The notes: generated by a model not told the origin, from the sequence alone. DNA of 64,000 nucleotides from JACCZR01 sp963830065 (GCA_963830065.1 CAWHLA010000002.1:8216-72215); one strand, 5' to 3'. Shown: positions 50,217 through 58,445, counted from the first letter of the stretch. Made by a program: numbers and translations.

Positions 50217-51063
50217 GCTCCGCGGCCTCCACCGGGACGTCCAGCTGGGGGCTGTGCCCGATGCCCTCCAGCTCGACCCAGTCCGCCTGCGGCAGGTCGT
50301 CGCGGTAGCGCGCGGCCGCGGAGGGCCAGCGCAGGAGGCGGTCGGCGGTGCCCCAGACCACCCGCACCGGGCAGGTGACCCGCTCGGCGTCGAGTCCCCA
50401 GCCGTGGCTCATCGCGTGGTCGATCAGCGCGGACGCCGCCGGGCACTCGGCCGCCCCGCGGATCTGGTGGGCGATCAGGTCGGCGGGGATGTGCTCGAAG
50501 TTGGTGGTGATGTCAACCGTGGCCCTCCTCCGCCCCTTCGGCGAGGAGGCGATGGCATCGGCGTGCGGAGCGGCGGCCTCCAGCGGCGCTCGCATCCGCC
50601 GGAAGTAGTCCATGGTCTCCCGCCACGAGTCGTCGCCTTCCGCCCACCCGCCGGCCGGAGCGAACGCCACCACCGACCGCGCCCGACCGCGCGCGGCCAG
50701 CTTGAGGGCGAGATAGCCACCCAGCGAATTGCCGACCACGTGGGCGGTGTCGAAGCCCGCTTCGTCCATCGACCGCTCGATCTCGTCCAGCACCGCGGCA
50801 TCGCTGATCTCCGCCTCGATCGCCGGCCCGCCGGCGTGGCCGGCGAGTGTCGGCGCAAGCACGTCGTGGCGCCGTTCCAGCGCGGGCAGCACCAGGTCCC
50901 ACGTGCGCCAGGTGTCGGTGAACCCGTGCAGGCACAGCAGAGGTGGGCCGCCGCCTCCGCGGTGGGATGGGGTGAAGGCAGCTGCGATCGGCGGAGGGTA
51001 GGCCGCGCGCCTAGGCGCTGACGACTTGGTCGCGCCCGGCGCGCTTGGCGGCGTAGAGCGCAT
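50191..51063 (-). CDS. Alpha/beta hydrolase
   Basis: The protein has LLCLHGFTDTWRTWDLVLPALE (oxyanion HG), VVGNSLGGYLALKLAARG with the nucleophile Ser in a GNSLGG elbow, the acid in VVWGTADRLLRWPSA and a catalytic His in LEGIGHSPQLD. The family call is safe. The start is weak: ATG 51063 overlaps the diguanylate-cyclase end by 53 bp and the first 25 residues look like read-through, so the real start may be a lost or non-standard codon near AAYPPPIAAAF. Its end overlaps the cupin-TPR end by 26 bp, tail to tail. Substrate unknown. Confidence 0.85.
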   Translation of the reverse strand: MRSTPPSAPGATKSSAPRRAAYPPPIAAAFTPSHRGGGGPPLLCLHGFTDTWRTWDLVLPALERRHDVLAPTLAGHAGGPAIEAEISDAAVLDEIERSMDEAGFDTAHVVGNSLGGYLALKLAARGRARSVVAFAPAGGWAEGDDSWRETMDYFRRMRAPLEAAAPHADAIASSPKGRRRATVDITTNFEHIPADLIAHQIRGAAECPAASALIDHAMSHGWGLDAERVTCPVRVVWGTADRLLRWPSAAARYRDDLPQADWVELEGIGHSPQLDVPVEAAELILGLTAR

Positions 51064-52024
51064 CGTCGGCCCGGCCCAGCAGCTCGTCGGCCGACTCGTC
51101 GCCGTCCCAGCGCACCAGGCCGGCCGAGCAGGTCACGCCCTCGGGGGTGGCTGCCCGCAGGCGCTCGGTGATCCCCGCGTCGCGGTGGGCGGAGCCGCCG
51201 GTCAGGGCCAGCGTGAACTCTTCGCCGCCGTAGCGGGCAAGAAGGTCGGTGGCCCGCAGCTGGCTCGTCCAGGCCGACGCGGCCTCCTTGAGCAGCCGGT
51301 CGCCGGCCTGATGGCCAAACTCGTCGTTGAACTCCTTGAAGCTGTCGAGGTCGAGCATCGCCACCGACAGCTCGTGGCCTTCGCGCTCGGCGCGGGCCAT
51401 CTCGCGGGGCAGCTGGTCCTGCCAGGCGCGGCGGTTGGGAGCCCGGTCAGGTCGTCGGTCCTCGCCATCGCCTCCAGGCGGTCGAGCAGCTCGCCGCGCT
51501 CGAGGGTCACGGCGGCCTCGGCGGCCAGGAGGGCGACGACCGTCCGAAGCGCGCGCCGGTCCAGGTCGACGTGGTCGTCGAAGGTCAGGCTCAGGATCGC
51601 GATCGGGTGGTCGTCTCGCACCACGGGCTGCCACAGGCGGCCTTCGGCGGTCACCGGCTCGCCCGTGGTGAACGCCTCGGTGGCGCCCTCATCGGGGCCG
51701 ATGGTGTGCTTGGGGGCGGGCTCCAACAGCTCGGCGGAGCTGGCGCCCGAGATCTCCCGGGCCGCCTCGCAGATCACCAGCCGCGCCGTCGGCGGGGTCG
51801 GTGATGCCCGACAGCTCGCGCGAGACCCTCGCGAGCGCGGCCATGCCGGCGGCGCTCTCCTCGGCGGCGCGGGCCTGCCCGCGGGCGCGGCGGACCAGGG
51901 TGTCGATGAACACGCCCGCTACCACCAGCGTTGCGATGGTGGTCAACCAGCGAGCGCCGGTCGTGCTCGCGCGCGACGCTGTCCATGCGATCCTGTCGGC
52001 ACGCCCGCCGGGCGTCTTGAGCAT
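51011..52024 (-). pseudogene. GGDEF diguanylate cyclase with GAF-like region, frameshifted
   Basis: From ATG 52024 the protein has a short basic start, a membrane-like helix (WLTTIATLVVAGVFIDTL), a helical linker (EESAAGMAALARVSRELSG), then after a shift near 51790 a GAF-like region (MICEAAREISGASSAELLEP... PVTAEGRLWQPVV... HVDLDRRALRTVVALLAAEA) and after a second shift near 51440 the GGDEF domain (NRRAWQDQL, MLDLDSFKEFNDEFGHQAGD, ARYGGEEFTLAL). The A-site GGEEF is intact. An intact enzyme would make c-di-GMP. The start overlaps the start of the plus-strand SnoaL gene, which is odd. Confidence 0.8.
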
Positions 52025-52493
52025 GACCGGGTCCGACAACCAGCTAATCGAGCGCTTCTATGCGGCATTCGCCGCGCACGACGGCGCGACGATGGCCGCC
52101 TGCTACGCCCCCGACGCCCGCTTCTCGGACCCCGTCTTCCCCGATCTGCGGGGCGACCAGCCCGGCAACATGTGGAAGATGCTCACCGGCGCCTCCGACG
52201 ACCTGCGCATCGAGCTGCTGGAGCACGAGGCCTCGGAGGACCACGGCTCAGCGCACTGGCGTGCGCACTACACCTTCACCCAGACCGGCCGCCCGGTGGT
52301 CAACGACGTGCGCGCGAGCTTTCGCTTCGAGGACGGGCTGATCGCCGAGCACCGCGACGAGTTCGACTTCCACCGCTGGGCGCGTCAGGCGCTGGGGACC
52401 ACGGGGCTGCTGCTCGGGTGGACGCCGATCGTGCGCTCGAAGGTCCGCAAACAGGCCGCCGCGCGCCTGGAGTCATTCGAAGCCGGCGAGTAG
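52023..52493 (+). CDS. SnoaL/NTF2-like protein
   Basis: ATG 52023 gives 156 residues. The N-terminal part is the NTF2-like cone: LIERFYAAFAAHDGATMAACYAPDARFSDPVFPDLRGDQPGNMWKML, followed by the strands DDLRIELLEHEASEDHGSAHWRAHYTFTQTGRPVVNDVRASFRFEDGLIAEHRDEFDFHRWARQAL. This is the common small SnoaL-fold form found as orphans in actinobacteria. A catalytic His/Asp is plausible but uncertain. The function could be an isomerase or a small-ligand binder. It overlaps head-to-head with the GGDEF gene start. Confidence 0.85.
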   Translation: MTGSDNQLIERFYAAFAAHDGATMAACYAPDARFSDPVFPDLRGDQPGNMWKMLTGASDDLRIELLEHEASEDHGSAHWRAHYTFTQTGRPVVNDVRASFRFEDGLIAEHRDEFDFHRWARQALGTTGLLLGWTPIVRSKVRKQAAARLESFEAGE

Positions 52494-52521
52494 CTCCGAC
52501 GTCTTTGAGATAGTCGGGCCC

Positions 52522-53085
52522 ATGGCCACTTCCCAAGACGCTGCCCTGACGCCCCTCGACGCCGTAGCGCGCTACTGGTGGGCGTTCATCGTCACCGGCG
52601 CCGCCTGGGTCCTCATAGCCCTGGTGATCCTTCAGTTCGACCAAGCGTCGATCAACACGGTCGGGGTCCTGATCGGGATCATGCTGATCCTGTCCGGGCT
52701 CCAGAACTTCGTCATCGGGATGATTGCCACCAGCCTCAAGTGGATCTGGTGGTTGTTCGGGGTCTTGCTGGTGGTGGGCGGTGTGATCGCCCTGATGAGC
52801 CCGGAGAACACGTTCGCCGCGCTGGCCGACATCCTCGGCTTCGTCTTCCTGATCATCGGCGTCTTCTGGACCATCGACGCCTTCATGGGCCGCGGGGTGA
52901 ACCCGCTCTGGTGGCTCGGGCTGACAGCGGGAATCCTGATGATCATCCTGGCCTTCTGGACCAGCGGCCAGTTCTTCATCGAGCGGTCCTACCTGCTGCT
53001 GGTGTTCGCCGGCATCTGGGCGCTGATGCACGGAGTGGGCGACATGGTGCGTGCCTTCCAGCTGAGGCACCTCAAGGACGTCTGA
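52522..53085 (+). CDS. HdeD-like (DUF308) membrane protein
   Basis: The 187-residue product starts ATG 52522 and has six short hydrophobic segments in pairs (YWWAFIVTGAAWVLIALVIL, INTVGVLIGIMLILSGLQNFV, IWWLFGVLLVVGGVIAL, LADILGFVFLIIGVFWTI, WWLGLTAGILMIILAFW, YLLLVFAGIWALMHGVGDM). This six-helix pattern with Gly-rich turns is the DUF308/HdeD family, linked to acid stress in enterobacteria. The mechanism is unknown. Nothing in the sequence shows its regulation. It stands alone between the SnoaL gene and a small soluble protein gene. Confidence 0.85.
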   Translation: MATSQDAALTPLDAVARYWWAFIVTGAAWVLIALVILQFDQASINTVGVLIGIMLILSGLQNFVIGMIATSLKWIWWLFGVLLVVGGVIALMSPENTFAALADILGFVFLIIGVFWTIDAFMGRGVNPLWWLGLTAGILMIILAFWTSGQFFIERSYLLLVFAGIWALMHGVGDMVRAFQLRHLKDV

Positions 53086-53199
53086 CGGCCAAAAGTGCGG
53101 GTTGATACGATCAGTGCGTAGTCGCCGCGCACTGGTTCTTTCGGCTTCCCTCCTCTTTTGCGCGTCCAGCACGAGAGGGAACTCAGACGGAGGAGCCCC

Positions 53200-53673
53200 A
53201 TGAAGATTCTCGACTCACTGCGAGGCCGCACTGCGAGCGCGCCCGCTGACACGCCCGGCTCGGGGCCGACCGAGGGTGGCGATCTGCCCATCGCCCACTA
53301 CGACAGCCAGAGCCCGGCGAAGATCAACCGCCACCTCCCCGGGCTGTCACAGGTGGAGCTGACGGCCATCGACGAGCACGAGCGGGCCAACGACGCTCGC
53401 CCCGAGGTGCTCCACATGCTGCGCTACATGCGACAGAGCGAGCCGGTCGAGGGCTACGACGCGATGGAGGCGAAGGAGGTCAAGGAGATGCTGCCGGACG
53501 CCAACGCCCGGACCGTGAGGGCCGTGCGCGACTACGAGCGCAAGTTCCGCAACCGTCCCGACGTGCGCGCCGAGGCTGCCCGCGTGCTTCCGAGTTCCGC
53601 GGCCAGCCCCGAGGACACCGAGGCGCGCGAGGCCAAGACAGCACGGATACAGGAGTCCGGCCGGAGGTCCTAA
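53200..53673 (+). CDS. Hypothetical soluble helical protein
   Basis: ATG 53200 has GGAGGAG just upstream. The 157-residue product is mostly charged and helical. The middle (SPAKINRHLPGLSQVELTAIDEHERANDARPEVLHMLRYMRQSEPVEGYDAM) recurs in small actinobacterial proteins I have seen near membrane-stress genes, but I cannot name the family. The C-terminal half (YERKFRNRPDVRAEAARVLPSS) is basic. No signal peptide or membrane segment. It begins a run of genes on the plus strand, ending 10 bp before the SRPBCC gene. Confidence 0.65.
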   Translation: MKILDSLRGRTASAPADTPGSGPTEGGDLPIAHYDSQSPAKINRHLPGLSQVELTAIDEHERANDARPEVLHMLRYMRQSEPVEGYDAMEAKEVKEMLPDANARTVRAVRDYERKFRNRPDVRAEAARVLPSSAASPEDTEAREAKTARIQESGRRS

Positions 53674-53683
53674 GCTCCCGCCG

Positions 53684-54229
53684 GTGCTGAAGACAGCGGG
53701 GCTGCTGGCCGGCGCCGGGGGCCTCTACGTGGCCACCGTGCGCGGCGCTCTGACGCTCGACCTCGGGCTGGGTAGGCGGACGCGGCCGCTCGGTCCGCAG
53801 CGGGTGCGGATCGCCGCTCCCCGCGACCTGGTGTTCGAGGTCGTGGAGGCGCCCTACCGGCGCACGCCGCGCGCGATGGCCGACAAGCTCGAGGTGCTCG
53901 AGCGCGGGAGCGATCTCGTCCTGGCCGCCCACCACACGCCGCTGGGGCGCGGCCTGACGGCGACCACCGTGGAGACGGTGCGCTTCGAGCCGCCCGGGCG
54001 GGTCTCGTTCCGCCTGCTCCGCGGCCCGGTCCCGCACCTGACCGAGAGCTTCGTGCTCGAGGAACCGGGCGAGGGGACCGAGCTCGTCTACTCCGGCGAG
54101 CTCGGCACCGACCTGTGGGCCGTGGGCGCCGCGTGGGGCGGGCTGGTGGCGCGTTCGTGGGAGCAGACCGTGGCGAAGTCGCTCGCCGAGGTGAAGGAAG
54201 AGGCCGAGCGCCGGGCTCGGGCCCGGTGA
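53684..54229 (+). CDS. Membrane-anchored SRPBCC-family protein
   Basis: GTG 53684 gives 181 residues. A short N-terminal hydrophobic segment (KTAGLLAGAGGLYVATV) could anchor the protein or act as a signal. The SRPBCC core then shows RVRIAAPRDLVFEVVEAPYRRTPRAM, EVLERGSDLVLAAHHTPLG, ETVRFEPPGRVSFRLLRGPVPHLTESFVLEE and a last helix (WEQTVAKSLAEVKEEAERRARAR). The helix-grip fold is clear. It is coupled by 4 bp to the next membrane-protein gene, so the two probably act together. Ligand unknown. Confidence 0.75.
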   Translation: MLKTAGLLAGAGGLYVATVRGALTLDLGLGRRTRPLGPQRVRIAAPRDLVFEVVEAPYRRTPRAMADKLEVLERGSDLVLAAHHTPLGRGLTATTVETVRFEPPGRVSFRLLRGPVPHLTESFVLEEPGEGTELVYSGELGTDLWAVGAAWGGLVARSWEQTVAKSLAEVKEEAERRARAR

Positions 54230-54702
54230 CCACGCCGACCTACCGCGACCGACTCAGGCTGGAGGGGTCTGTGCTGGCGGGCTGTGGCGCGCTGAGCACG
54301 GGGCTGGTCCTTGCCTTCGGCGACGGGGCCACGGACGGCCCGGTCTCGACCGTGGTGCAGCTGGCGGCCGTCCTGCTCCTGATGGCCACCGCCGGGGTCT
54401 ACAGCGTGCGGCGCTCTCTTGATCACGCGGTGGATGTGACCGAGCCCGGGACCGGCGAGCCCACCGCGCTGTGGAAACTGCCGGCGATCGTCGCCGCGCT
54501 GACGCTCGCCTTCGGCTTTGGCGTGGGCTGGGACGCGGGACTCCGCATCGGCGGCGGTTGCGTGGTGGTGGGTCTGTCCCAGGCGGTGCTGTTCGAACGC
54601 ATCGTGGCGGCGAGGGAGCGCGGCGCGGGGAAGCGCTTCGTGCGCGTGACCGGCTCTTCGCTGTTCACCGGGACCAAGCTCGGGGCGCTTCCCCGGGCGT
54701 GA
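54226..54702 (+). CDS. Four-helix membrane protein
   Basis: GTG 54226 overlaps the SRPBCC stop by 4 bp. The 158-residue product has four hydrophobic segments (VLAGCGALSTGLVLAFG, VVQLAAVLLLMATAGVYSV, LPAIVAALTLAFGFGVG and GGGCVVVGLSQAVLFERIV) and a basic C-terminal tail. I do not recognise a family. It lies between an SRPBCC protein and a CDP-alcohol-phosphatidyltransferase-like protein, with coupled starts on both sides. Lipid-related membrane function is likely but inferred. Confidence 0.7.
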   Translation: MTTPTYRDRLRLEGSVLAGCGALSTGLVLAFGDGATDGPVSTVVQLAAVLLLMATAGVYSVRRSLDHAVDVTEPGTGEPTALWKLPAIVAALTLAFGFGVGWDAGLRIGGGCVVVGLSQAVLFERIVAARERGAGKRFVRVTGSSLFTGTKLGALPRA

Positions 54703-55475
54703 CCGAGGGCGAGCTGTGGGCCCGCGAGGCGCTGGACCGGCTCCGCGATGAGGGGCTCAGCGGCTGGGCCTTCGTGCGCTTCCTGGCCGCCTCCCAGCGC
54801 AGGGCCGACGAGAACCGGGCCAGACGGCCGCAGCTGGCGGCGCAGGCTCGGCGGTGGAGCGCCGCCGGGGCGGCGGCCTGGGTGATCGTCGGTCGGTCGC
54901 CGCGGGGGCTGGCGTGGTGGGGGCTGACCGCCCTGATGCTCGACTGGCACCTCGGGATGGTCGAGACCGAGAGCGGCGAGCCGCGCCCGCTGGGGCCGGC
55001 GGACGCGTGCACCCTGGCTCGCAGCTGGCTCGTCCCGATGGCCGCCGAGCGCGCCGCACCGGTCGTCGTCGCGGCCGGGTTCGTCCTCGACGCCGCGGAC
55101 GGGCCGCTGGCGCGGGCCGCCGTACCCACCCGCGCGGGCCGCGACCTCGAAGGCGCCGTGGACGCCGCGTTCACCGCGGCCGCGCTACGCGGAGCGGTGC
55201 GCACCGGCGGGCTGGCGCGGGCGGCGGCCACGCTCGAAGCGGCGAGGCTGGCGTCGGGCTTCGCGGTCACCTGCGCCGCGTACTTCGGCCACTCGCGCCC
55301 GCCGGACCGGGCGGCCGCTCGCGCCGCCCGCCGATCCACGCCGATCCGCGCGGCGGGACTGCTGGCTGCCGGGCTGGGACACCGGCGCGCCGCGAACGCG
55401 CTGGTCGCGGCCGGGGCGGTGGCGGGAGTAGTCGCGGCGGCCGGGGGCGCCGCGGCTAGCGGCGCCGCGCCTTGA
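54699..55475 (+). CDS. CDP-alcohol phosphatidyltransferase-like protein
   Basis: GTG 54699 overlaps the preceding stop. The 258-residue protein has a cytoplasmic N-terminus (VTEGELWAREALDRLRDEGLSGW) and several hydrophobic helices. The diagnostic motif is present as DAADGPLARAAVPTRAGRDLEGAVD: D-x2-D-G-x2-A-R...G...D, with the third Asp replaced by Glu and the spacing slightly changed. The family transfers phospho-alcohols between CDP-diacylglycerol or CDP-alcohol and an acceptor. Activity is likely reduced or changed. It could still make a phospholipid head group. The end overlaps a convergent small gene by 20 bp. Confidence 0.75.
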   Translation: MTEGELWAREALDRLRDEGLSGWAFVRFLAASQRRADENRARRPQLAAQARRWSAAGAAAWVIVGRSPRGLAWWGLTALMLDWHLGMVETESGEPRPLGPADACTLARSWLVPMAAERAAPVVVAAGFVLDAADGPLARAAVPTRAGRDLEGAVDAAFTAAALRGAVRTGGLARAAATLEAARLASGFAVTCAAYFGHSRPPDRAAARAARRSTPIRAAGLLAAGLGHRRAANALVAAGAVAGVVAAAGGAAASGAAP

Positions 55476-55653
55476 CCACGCGGTGACCGGCGATCGCGCC
55501 GACGGCCAGGGGCACCACAAAGTCCAGGCAGCAGCCGCTCGTGCAGCCCTCGGCGGTGTCGCCCACGGCGTCGCCCGCGGACTTCACCACGCGCTTGCGC
55601 CGCTTCTTACGGCGCGACTGGCGGTCGCCGAAGATCGACTCGATGACTCCCAT
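55456..55653 (-). CDS. Small membrane protein with Cys-Cys pair
   Basis: ATG 55653 gives 65 residues. The N-terminal half is basic (DRQSRRKKRRKRVVKSAG), and the C-terminal half starts with AEGCTSGCCLDFVVPLAVGAIAGH, a Cys-rich turn before a short hydrophobic helix. The Cys cluster could bind a metal or form a disulfide. The next gene encodes a similar short protein with GGCCLLDGCL, so the two may form a pair. No family is recognised. Confidence rests on the clear start, the coding-like composition and the paired neighbour. Confidence 0.6.
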   Translation of the reverse strand: MGVIESIFGDRQSRRKKRRKRVVKSAGDAVGDTAEGCTSGCCLDFVVPLAVGAIAGHRVVKARRR

Positions 55654-55665
55654 CCGCCAACCCTC

Positions 55666-55821
55666 TCAGAGGCGGCGGCGGACCTGCCACGCGACGCCCA
55701 GCACCAGCAGGGAGCTCAGGCAGCCGTCGAGCAGGCAGCACCCGCCCCACCACGCGCCCTCCTCGGCGGCTCCCTCGATGCGGTCCCTGCGCTTCTGCTT
55801 GCGGGTTCTGTCGTCGCTCAC
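55666..55821 (-). CDS. Second small membrane protein with Cys-Cys pair
   Basis: GTG 55821 overlaps the YihY stop by 4 bp (GTGA). The product has 51 residues: a charged start (SDDRTRKQKRRDRIEGAAEEGAW), then GGCCLLDGCLSSLLVLGVAWQV, a Cys-rich helix and a basic end. It resembles the neighbouring 65-residue protein in layout. No family is recognised. Translational coupling to yihY suggests it is made together with it. Likely a small membrane peptide. Its function is unknown. Confidence 0.6.
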   Translation of the reverse strand: MSDDRTRKQKRRDRIEGAAEEGAWWGGCCLLDGCLSSLLVLGVAWQVRRRL

Positions 55822-56759
55822 GCCGCCACATTCTCGTCGCGGTCGACTCGCGTTGCGGTGACCCCGGCGCGCACCGCCTCCAGCTGCGCTGCCACCGCCA
55901 GGCCGGCGAACAGGGCGACTGAGCTGAGGAAGCTCCACAGCAGCACGCCGATCGTGCCCGCCAGCGGGCCGTAGGTGGCGCCGAAGTTCGCCGTGGCGTC
56001 GATGTAGATCGCCAGCAGCCCCATGAAGGCGATCCACAGGACCGAGGAGACCACCGCGCCGAAGGCCAGCCACGACGCCTCCGGCTGCGGCCGCTTGGGG
56101 GCCCACTCGAAGAGCAGGGACACCGAGGTCACCACGAGCACTGCTCCGATGGGCCAGCGCGCCACCGACCACACGTCGTCGAAGCCCTCGCCGGCACCGA
56201 GGGCGTCGCGCACGCTCGACCCGGCCACCAGCACGACGATCGACAGCAGGGCCAGCACGCCCGCGGTCAGCGCCAGACCGGTGGCCACCAGGTACTTGCG
56301 CGCGAAGGGCCGGTCGACCTCCGTTCCGTAGATCCGGTTTGCGCCGCGCTCCACCTGCGCCATCGCGGTCGCTCCCGCCAGGGCCGCCGCGATCCCGCCC
56401 GCGCTCAACGCCAACTCGCCGGACTCCTCGCGCGCGCCGCTCGCGCCCTGGCGCAGCGCCGAGGTGAGCAGGTCGCCGGCGGCGCCGGGAGCAAGGATGT
56501 CGACCGCTTCCTGCACCGCGCGGGTGAAGCTCTCGATCCCCAGCGCCGCCGCCAGGCCGACGACCGCGATCAACGCCGGGAGCAGCGTGAGCGTCAGCTG
56601 GAAGGCCAGCGCGCGCGAGTGGCTGAAGGCGTCGGCGGCGCGGAAGCGGTCGATGGAGTCCATCACCAGACGACGGCGGCCGCAGTCGCGCAGCGTCTCG
56701 AAGGCCTCGTCGCCCTCGAGCTCGTCGCGGGTGTGAGGGACGGCGGTGGCGGTCGTCAC
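55818..56759 (-). CDS. YihY/BrkB-family membrane protein
   Basis: ATG 56759 gives 313 residues. The family features are a cytoplasmic N-terminus (EAFETLRDCGRRRLVMDSIDRFRAADAFSHSRALAFQLTLTLLPALIAV), six membrane helices and the late phrases NFGATYGPLAGTIGVLLWSFLSSVALFAGLAVAAQLEAV, the standard YihY ending. It was once thought to be RNase BN but is now regarded as a membrane protein of uncertain function. It probably affects the cell envelope. It is coupled to the small Cys-Cys gene downstream and divergent from azlC. Confidence 0.9.
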   Translation of the reverse strand: MTTATAVPHTRDELEGDEAFETLRDCGRRRLVMDSIDRFRAADAFSHSRALAFQLTLTLLPALIAVVGLAAALGIESFTRAVQEAVDILAPGAAGDLLTSALRQGASGAREESGELALSAGGIAAALAGATAMAQVERGANRIYGTEVDRPFARKYLVATGLALTAGVLALLSIVVLVAGSSVRDALGAGEGFDDVWSVARWPIGAVLVVTSVSLLFEWAPKRPQPEASWLAFGAVVSSVLWIAFMGLLAIYIDATANFGATYGPLAGTIGVLLWSFLSSVALFAGLAVAAQLEAVRAGVTATRVDRDENVAA

Positions 56760-56779
56760 GGCGCATAGTGTCGCGGCCG

Positions 56780-57436
56780 ATGTCGCAGACCACCTGGAGG
56801 GAGGGAGTGCGAGCCGGACTGCCCTACGCCATGGCGGGGTTCCTGCTGTCGGTGTCCTTCGGTGTGCTGGCGCGCAACGCCGGCTTCTCGCCGGTGCAGG
56901 CGATCGTCACCTCGCTGGTGGTCTACGCCGGCTCGGCGCAGTTCGCCGCGCTGTCGATCTTCGCCAGCGGCGGCGGGCTCGCCCCGGCGGTGGCCGCCGC
57001 CGCGATGGTGAACTCCCGCTTCCTGCCGATGGGGATCGCGCTGGCGCCGTCGCTGCCCGGGGGGCCGATCAAGCGCGCGATCCAGGGTCAGCCGGTGGTC
57101 GACGCCTCGTGGGTGCTCGCCGGCCGGCCGGACGGCACGTTCGACCGGCCCATGCTCTTCTGGTCCTCGGCGATCCAGTTCGTCACCTGGCAGAGCGGCA
57201 CCATCGTGGGCGCGCTCGCCGACGACCTGCTCGGCGACCCCCAGAAGCTCGGCCTGGACGCGATCTTCCCGGCGTTCTTCCTCGCGCTGCTGATCGCCGA
57301 GCTCAAGGAGGGCCGCGGCTGGCTCACTGGGGCGGTCGGCGGGGCGATCTCGCTCGCCCTGGTGCCCTTCACCCCGGTGGGGGTGCCGGTGCTGGCGGCG
57401 AGCCTGGCTGCGTTCCTGGGGCTGAGGCGAAAGTGA
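56780..57436 (+). CDS. azlC: AzlC-family branched-chain amino acid exporter subunit
   Basis: ATG 56780 gives 218 residues. Typical AzlC phrases: FREGVRAGLP-like start (WREGVRAGLPYAMAGFLLSVSFGVLA), VYAGSAQFAALSIFASGGG, AAAMVNSRFLPMGIALAPSL and the paired helices at the end. With AzlD it forms a two-component exporter for branched-chain amino acids (and analogues) in the membrane. It starts 20 bp from the divergent YihY gene and overlaps azlD by 4 bp, a normal operon. The substrate range in this organism is not known. Confidence 0.93.
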   Translation: MSQTTWREGVRAGLPYAMAGFLLSVSFGVLARNAGFSPVQAIVTSLVVYAGSAQFAALSIFASGGGLAPAVAAAAMVNSRFLPMGIALAPSLPGGPIKRAIQGQPVVDASWVLAGRPDGTFDRPMLFWSSAIQFVTWQSGTIVGALADDLLGDPQKLGLDAIFPAFFLALLIAELKEGRGWLTGAVGGAISLALVPFTPVGVPVLAASLAAFLGLRRK

Positions 57437-57732
57437 TCTGGCCCCTGATCGGGTCGCTGGCGGTGGTGACCTTCGCGATCAAGGCGTTCGGGCCCATCAC
57501 CGTGGGCGGCCGCGAGCTGCCCGAGTGGTCGGCCCGCGTGATCGCCTCGCTGGCGGCGCCGATCCTGGCCGCCCTGGTGCTCACGTCGGCGTTCGCGAAC
57601 GGTGAGGAGCTGGCGATCGGCCCCGACACGGTCGGGGTGAGCGTCGCGGGCATCGCGCTGTGGTTCGGCGCGCCGGTGCCCGCCGCGGTGTTCGGCGCGG
57701 CGTTCATCACCGCGGTGCTTCGAGCGATCTAG
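57433..57732 (+). CDS. azlD: AzlD-family exporter partner
   Basis: GTG 57433 overlaps the azlC stop by 4 bp. The 99-residue product has four hydrophobic segments and the AzlD phrases: IWPLIGSLAVVTFAIKAFGPITVGGRELPEW near the start and VSVAGIALWFGAPVPAAVFGAAFITAVLRAI at the end. AzlD partners AzlC in export of branched-chain amino acids. Length is typical. Its end overlaps the convergent collagen-like gene by 4 bp. Confidence 0.92.
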   Translation: MIWPLIGSLAVVTFAIKAFGPITVGGRELPEWSARVIASLAAPILAALVLTSAFANGEELAIGPDTVGVSVAGIALWFGAPVPAAVFGAAFITAVLRAI

Positions 57733-58445
57733 GGAGCGGTCACGGCCCAGGTGCCGTTGGAGCCGAAGTCGCCGGGGCCGGCGCCCCTGAAGCGCAGGAA
57801 CATGCCCCAGCGGGTGGCCTGTCCGCTGCCGGTGTTGCTGCACGTCCCGGGGTTGTTGTCGGGCTTGCAAAGGTCTGGGGTTCCGGCCGTGCCGAAGCGT
57901 TGGGCCTCGTAGATGCAGAGTTCGCCGGGCGCCGCGAGCGGGTTGCTGACGCTGCCCGGGCACCTGGTGGTCGATGGTTCGCCGGGCTCGGCCGGAACCA
58001 CCCGGAACATGCCGACGTTGCTGGGGGCCGCGGCCAGCTGCACCGGGAAGCTGATGTGGTCGGAGCCGAGCACGTTGCCGGTGCCGTGGACGGAGTAGAC
58101 GCCCTTCATGGTCCGGCCCGAAGGCAGGTTGCCCGTCGGGAACGCGGCGCCGGTCGCCCCAGTGGCGCCGCGGGCGCCGGTCGCGCCGGTCGCGCCGGGC
58201 GGACCCTGCGGGCCGCTCGGTAGCTGGCCGGCCTTGAAGTCGTCCTTCAGCAGCGCCCCGTTGCGCACGTCGCGGCTGCGGATGCCGTTGTTGCGCAGGT
58301 CGTTGGTGCTGACGCTGTTGTTCTTGATCTCGCGGCTGTCGATCGAGCCGGTGGCGGCGGCGTACGAGGTTCCACCCATCGCGACGAATAGCGCGATCAG
58401 GGCGATGTGGTGTTGGCGGGCGTAGCGGCCGACTGTCTTGATCAT
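57729..58445 (-). CDS. Short secreted collagen-like protein
   Basis: ATG 58445 gives 238 residues. A signal-anchor helix (HHIALIALFVAMGGTSYAA) opens the protein, then a repeated polar segment typical of Solirubrobacterales surface proteins (IDSREIKNNSVSTNDLRNNGIRSRDVRNGALL). A collagen-like Gly-X-Y stretch follows (GPQGPPGATGATGARGATGATGAA), then a C-terminal beta domain with four Cys (CPGS, LCIYEA, LCKPD, CSNTG). The fold is a trimeric collagen-like stalk with a globular head. It is probably a surface adhesin or structural protein. Function unknown. Confidence 0.8.
   Translation of the reverse strand: MIKTVGRYARQHHIALIALFVAMGGTSYAAATGSIDSREIKNNSVSTNDLRNNGIRSRDVRNGALLKDDFKAGQLPSGPQGPPGATGATGARGATGATGAAFPTGNLPSGRTMKGVYSVHGTGNVLGSDHISFPVQLAAAPSNVGMFRVVPAEPGEPSTTRCPGSVSNPLAAPGELCIYEAQRFGTAGTPDLCKPDNNPGTCSNTGSGQATRWGMFLRFRGAGPGDFGSNGTWAVTAP

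Noticed and set aside
58110..58200. GC-rich short tandem repeat as a DNA element
   Set aside because: It encodes the collagen-like Gly-X-Y stretch of the secreted protein.
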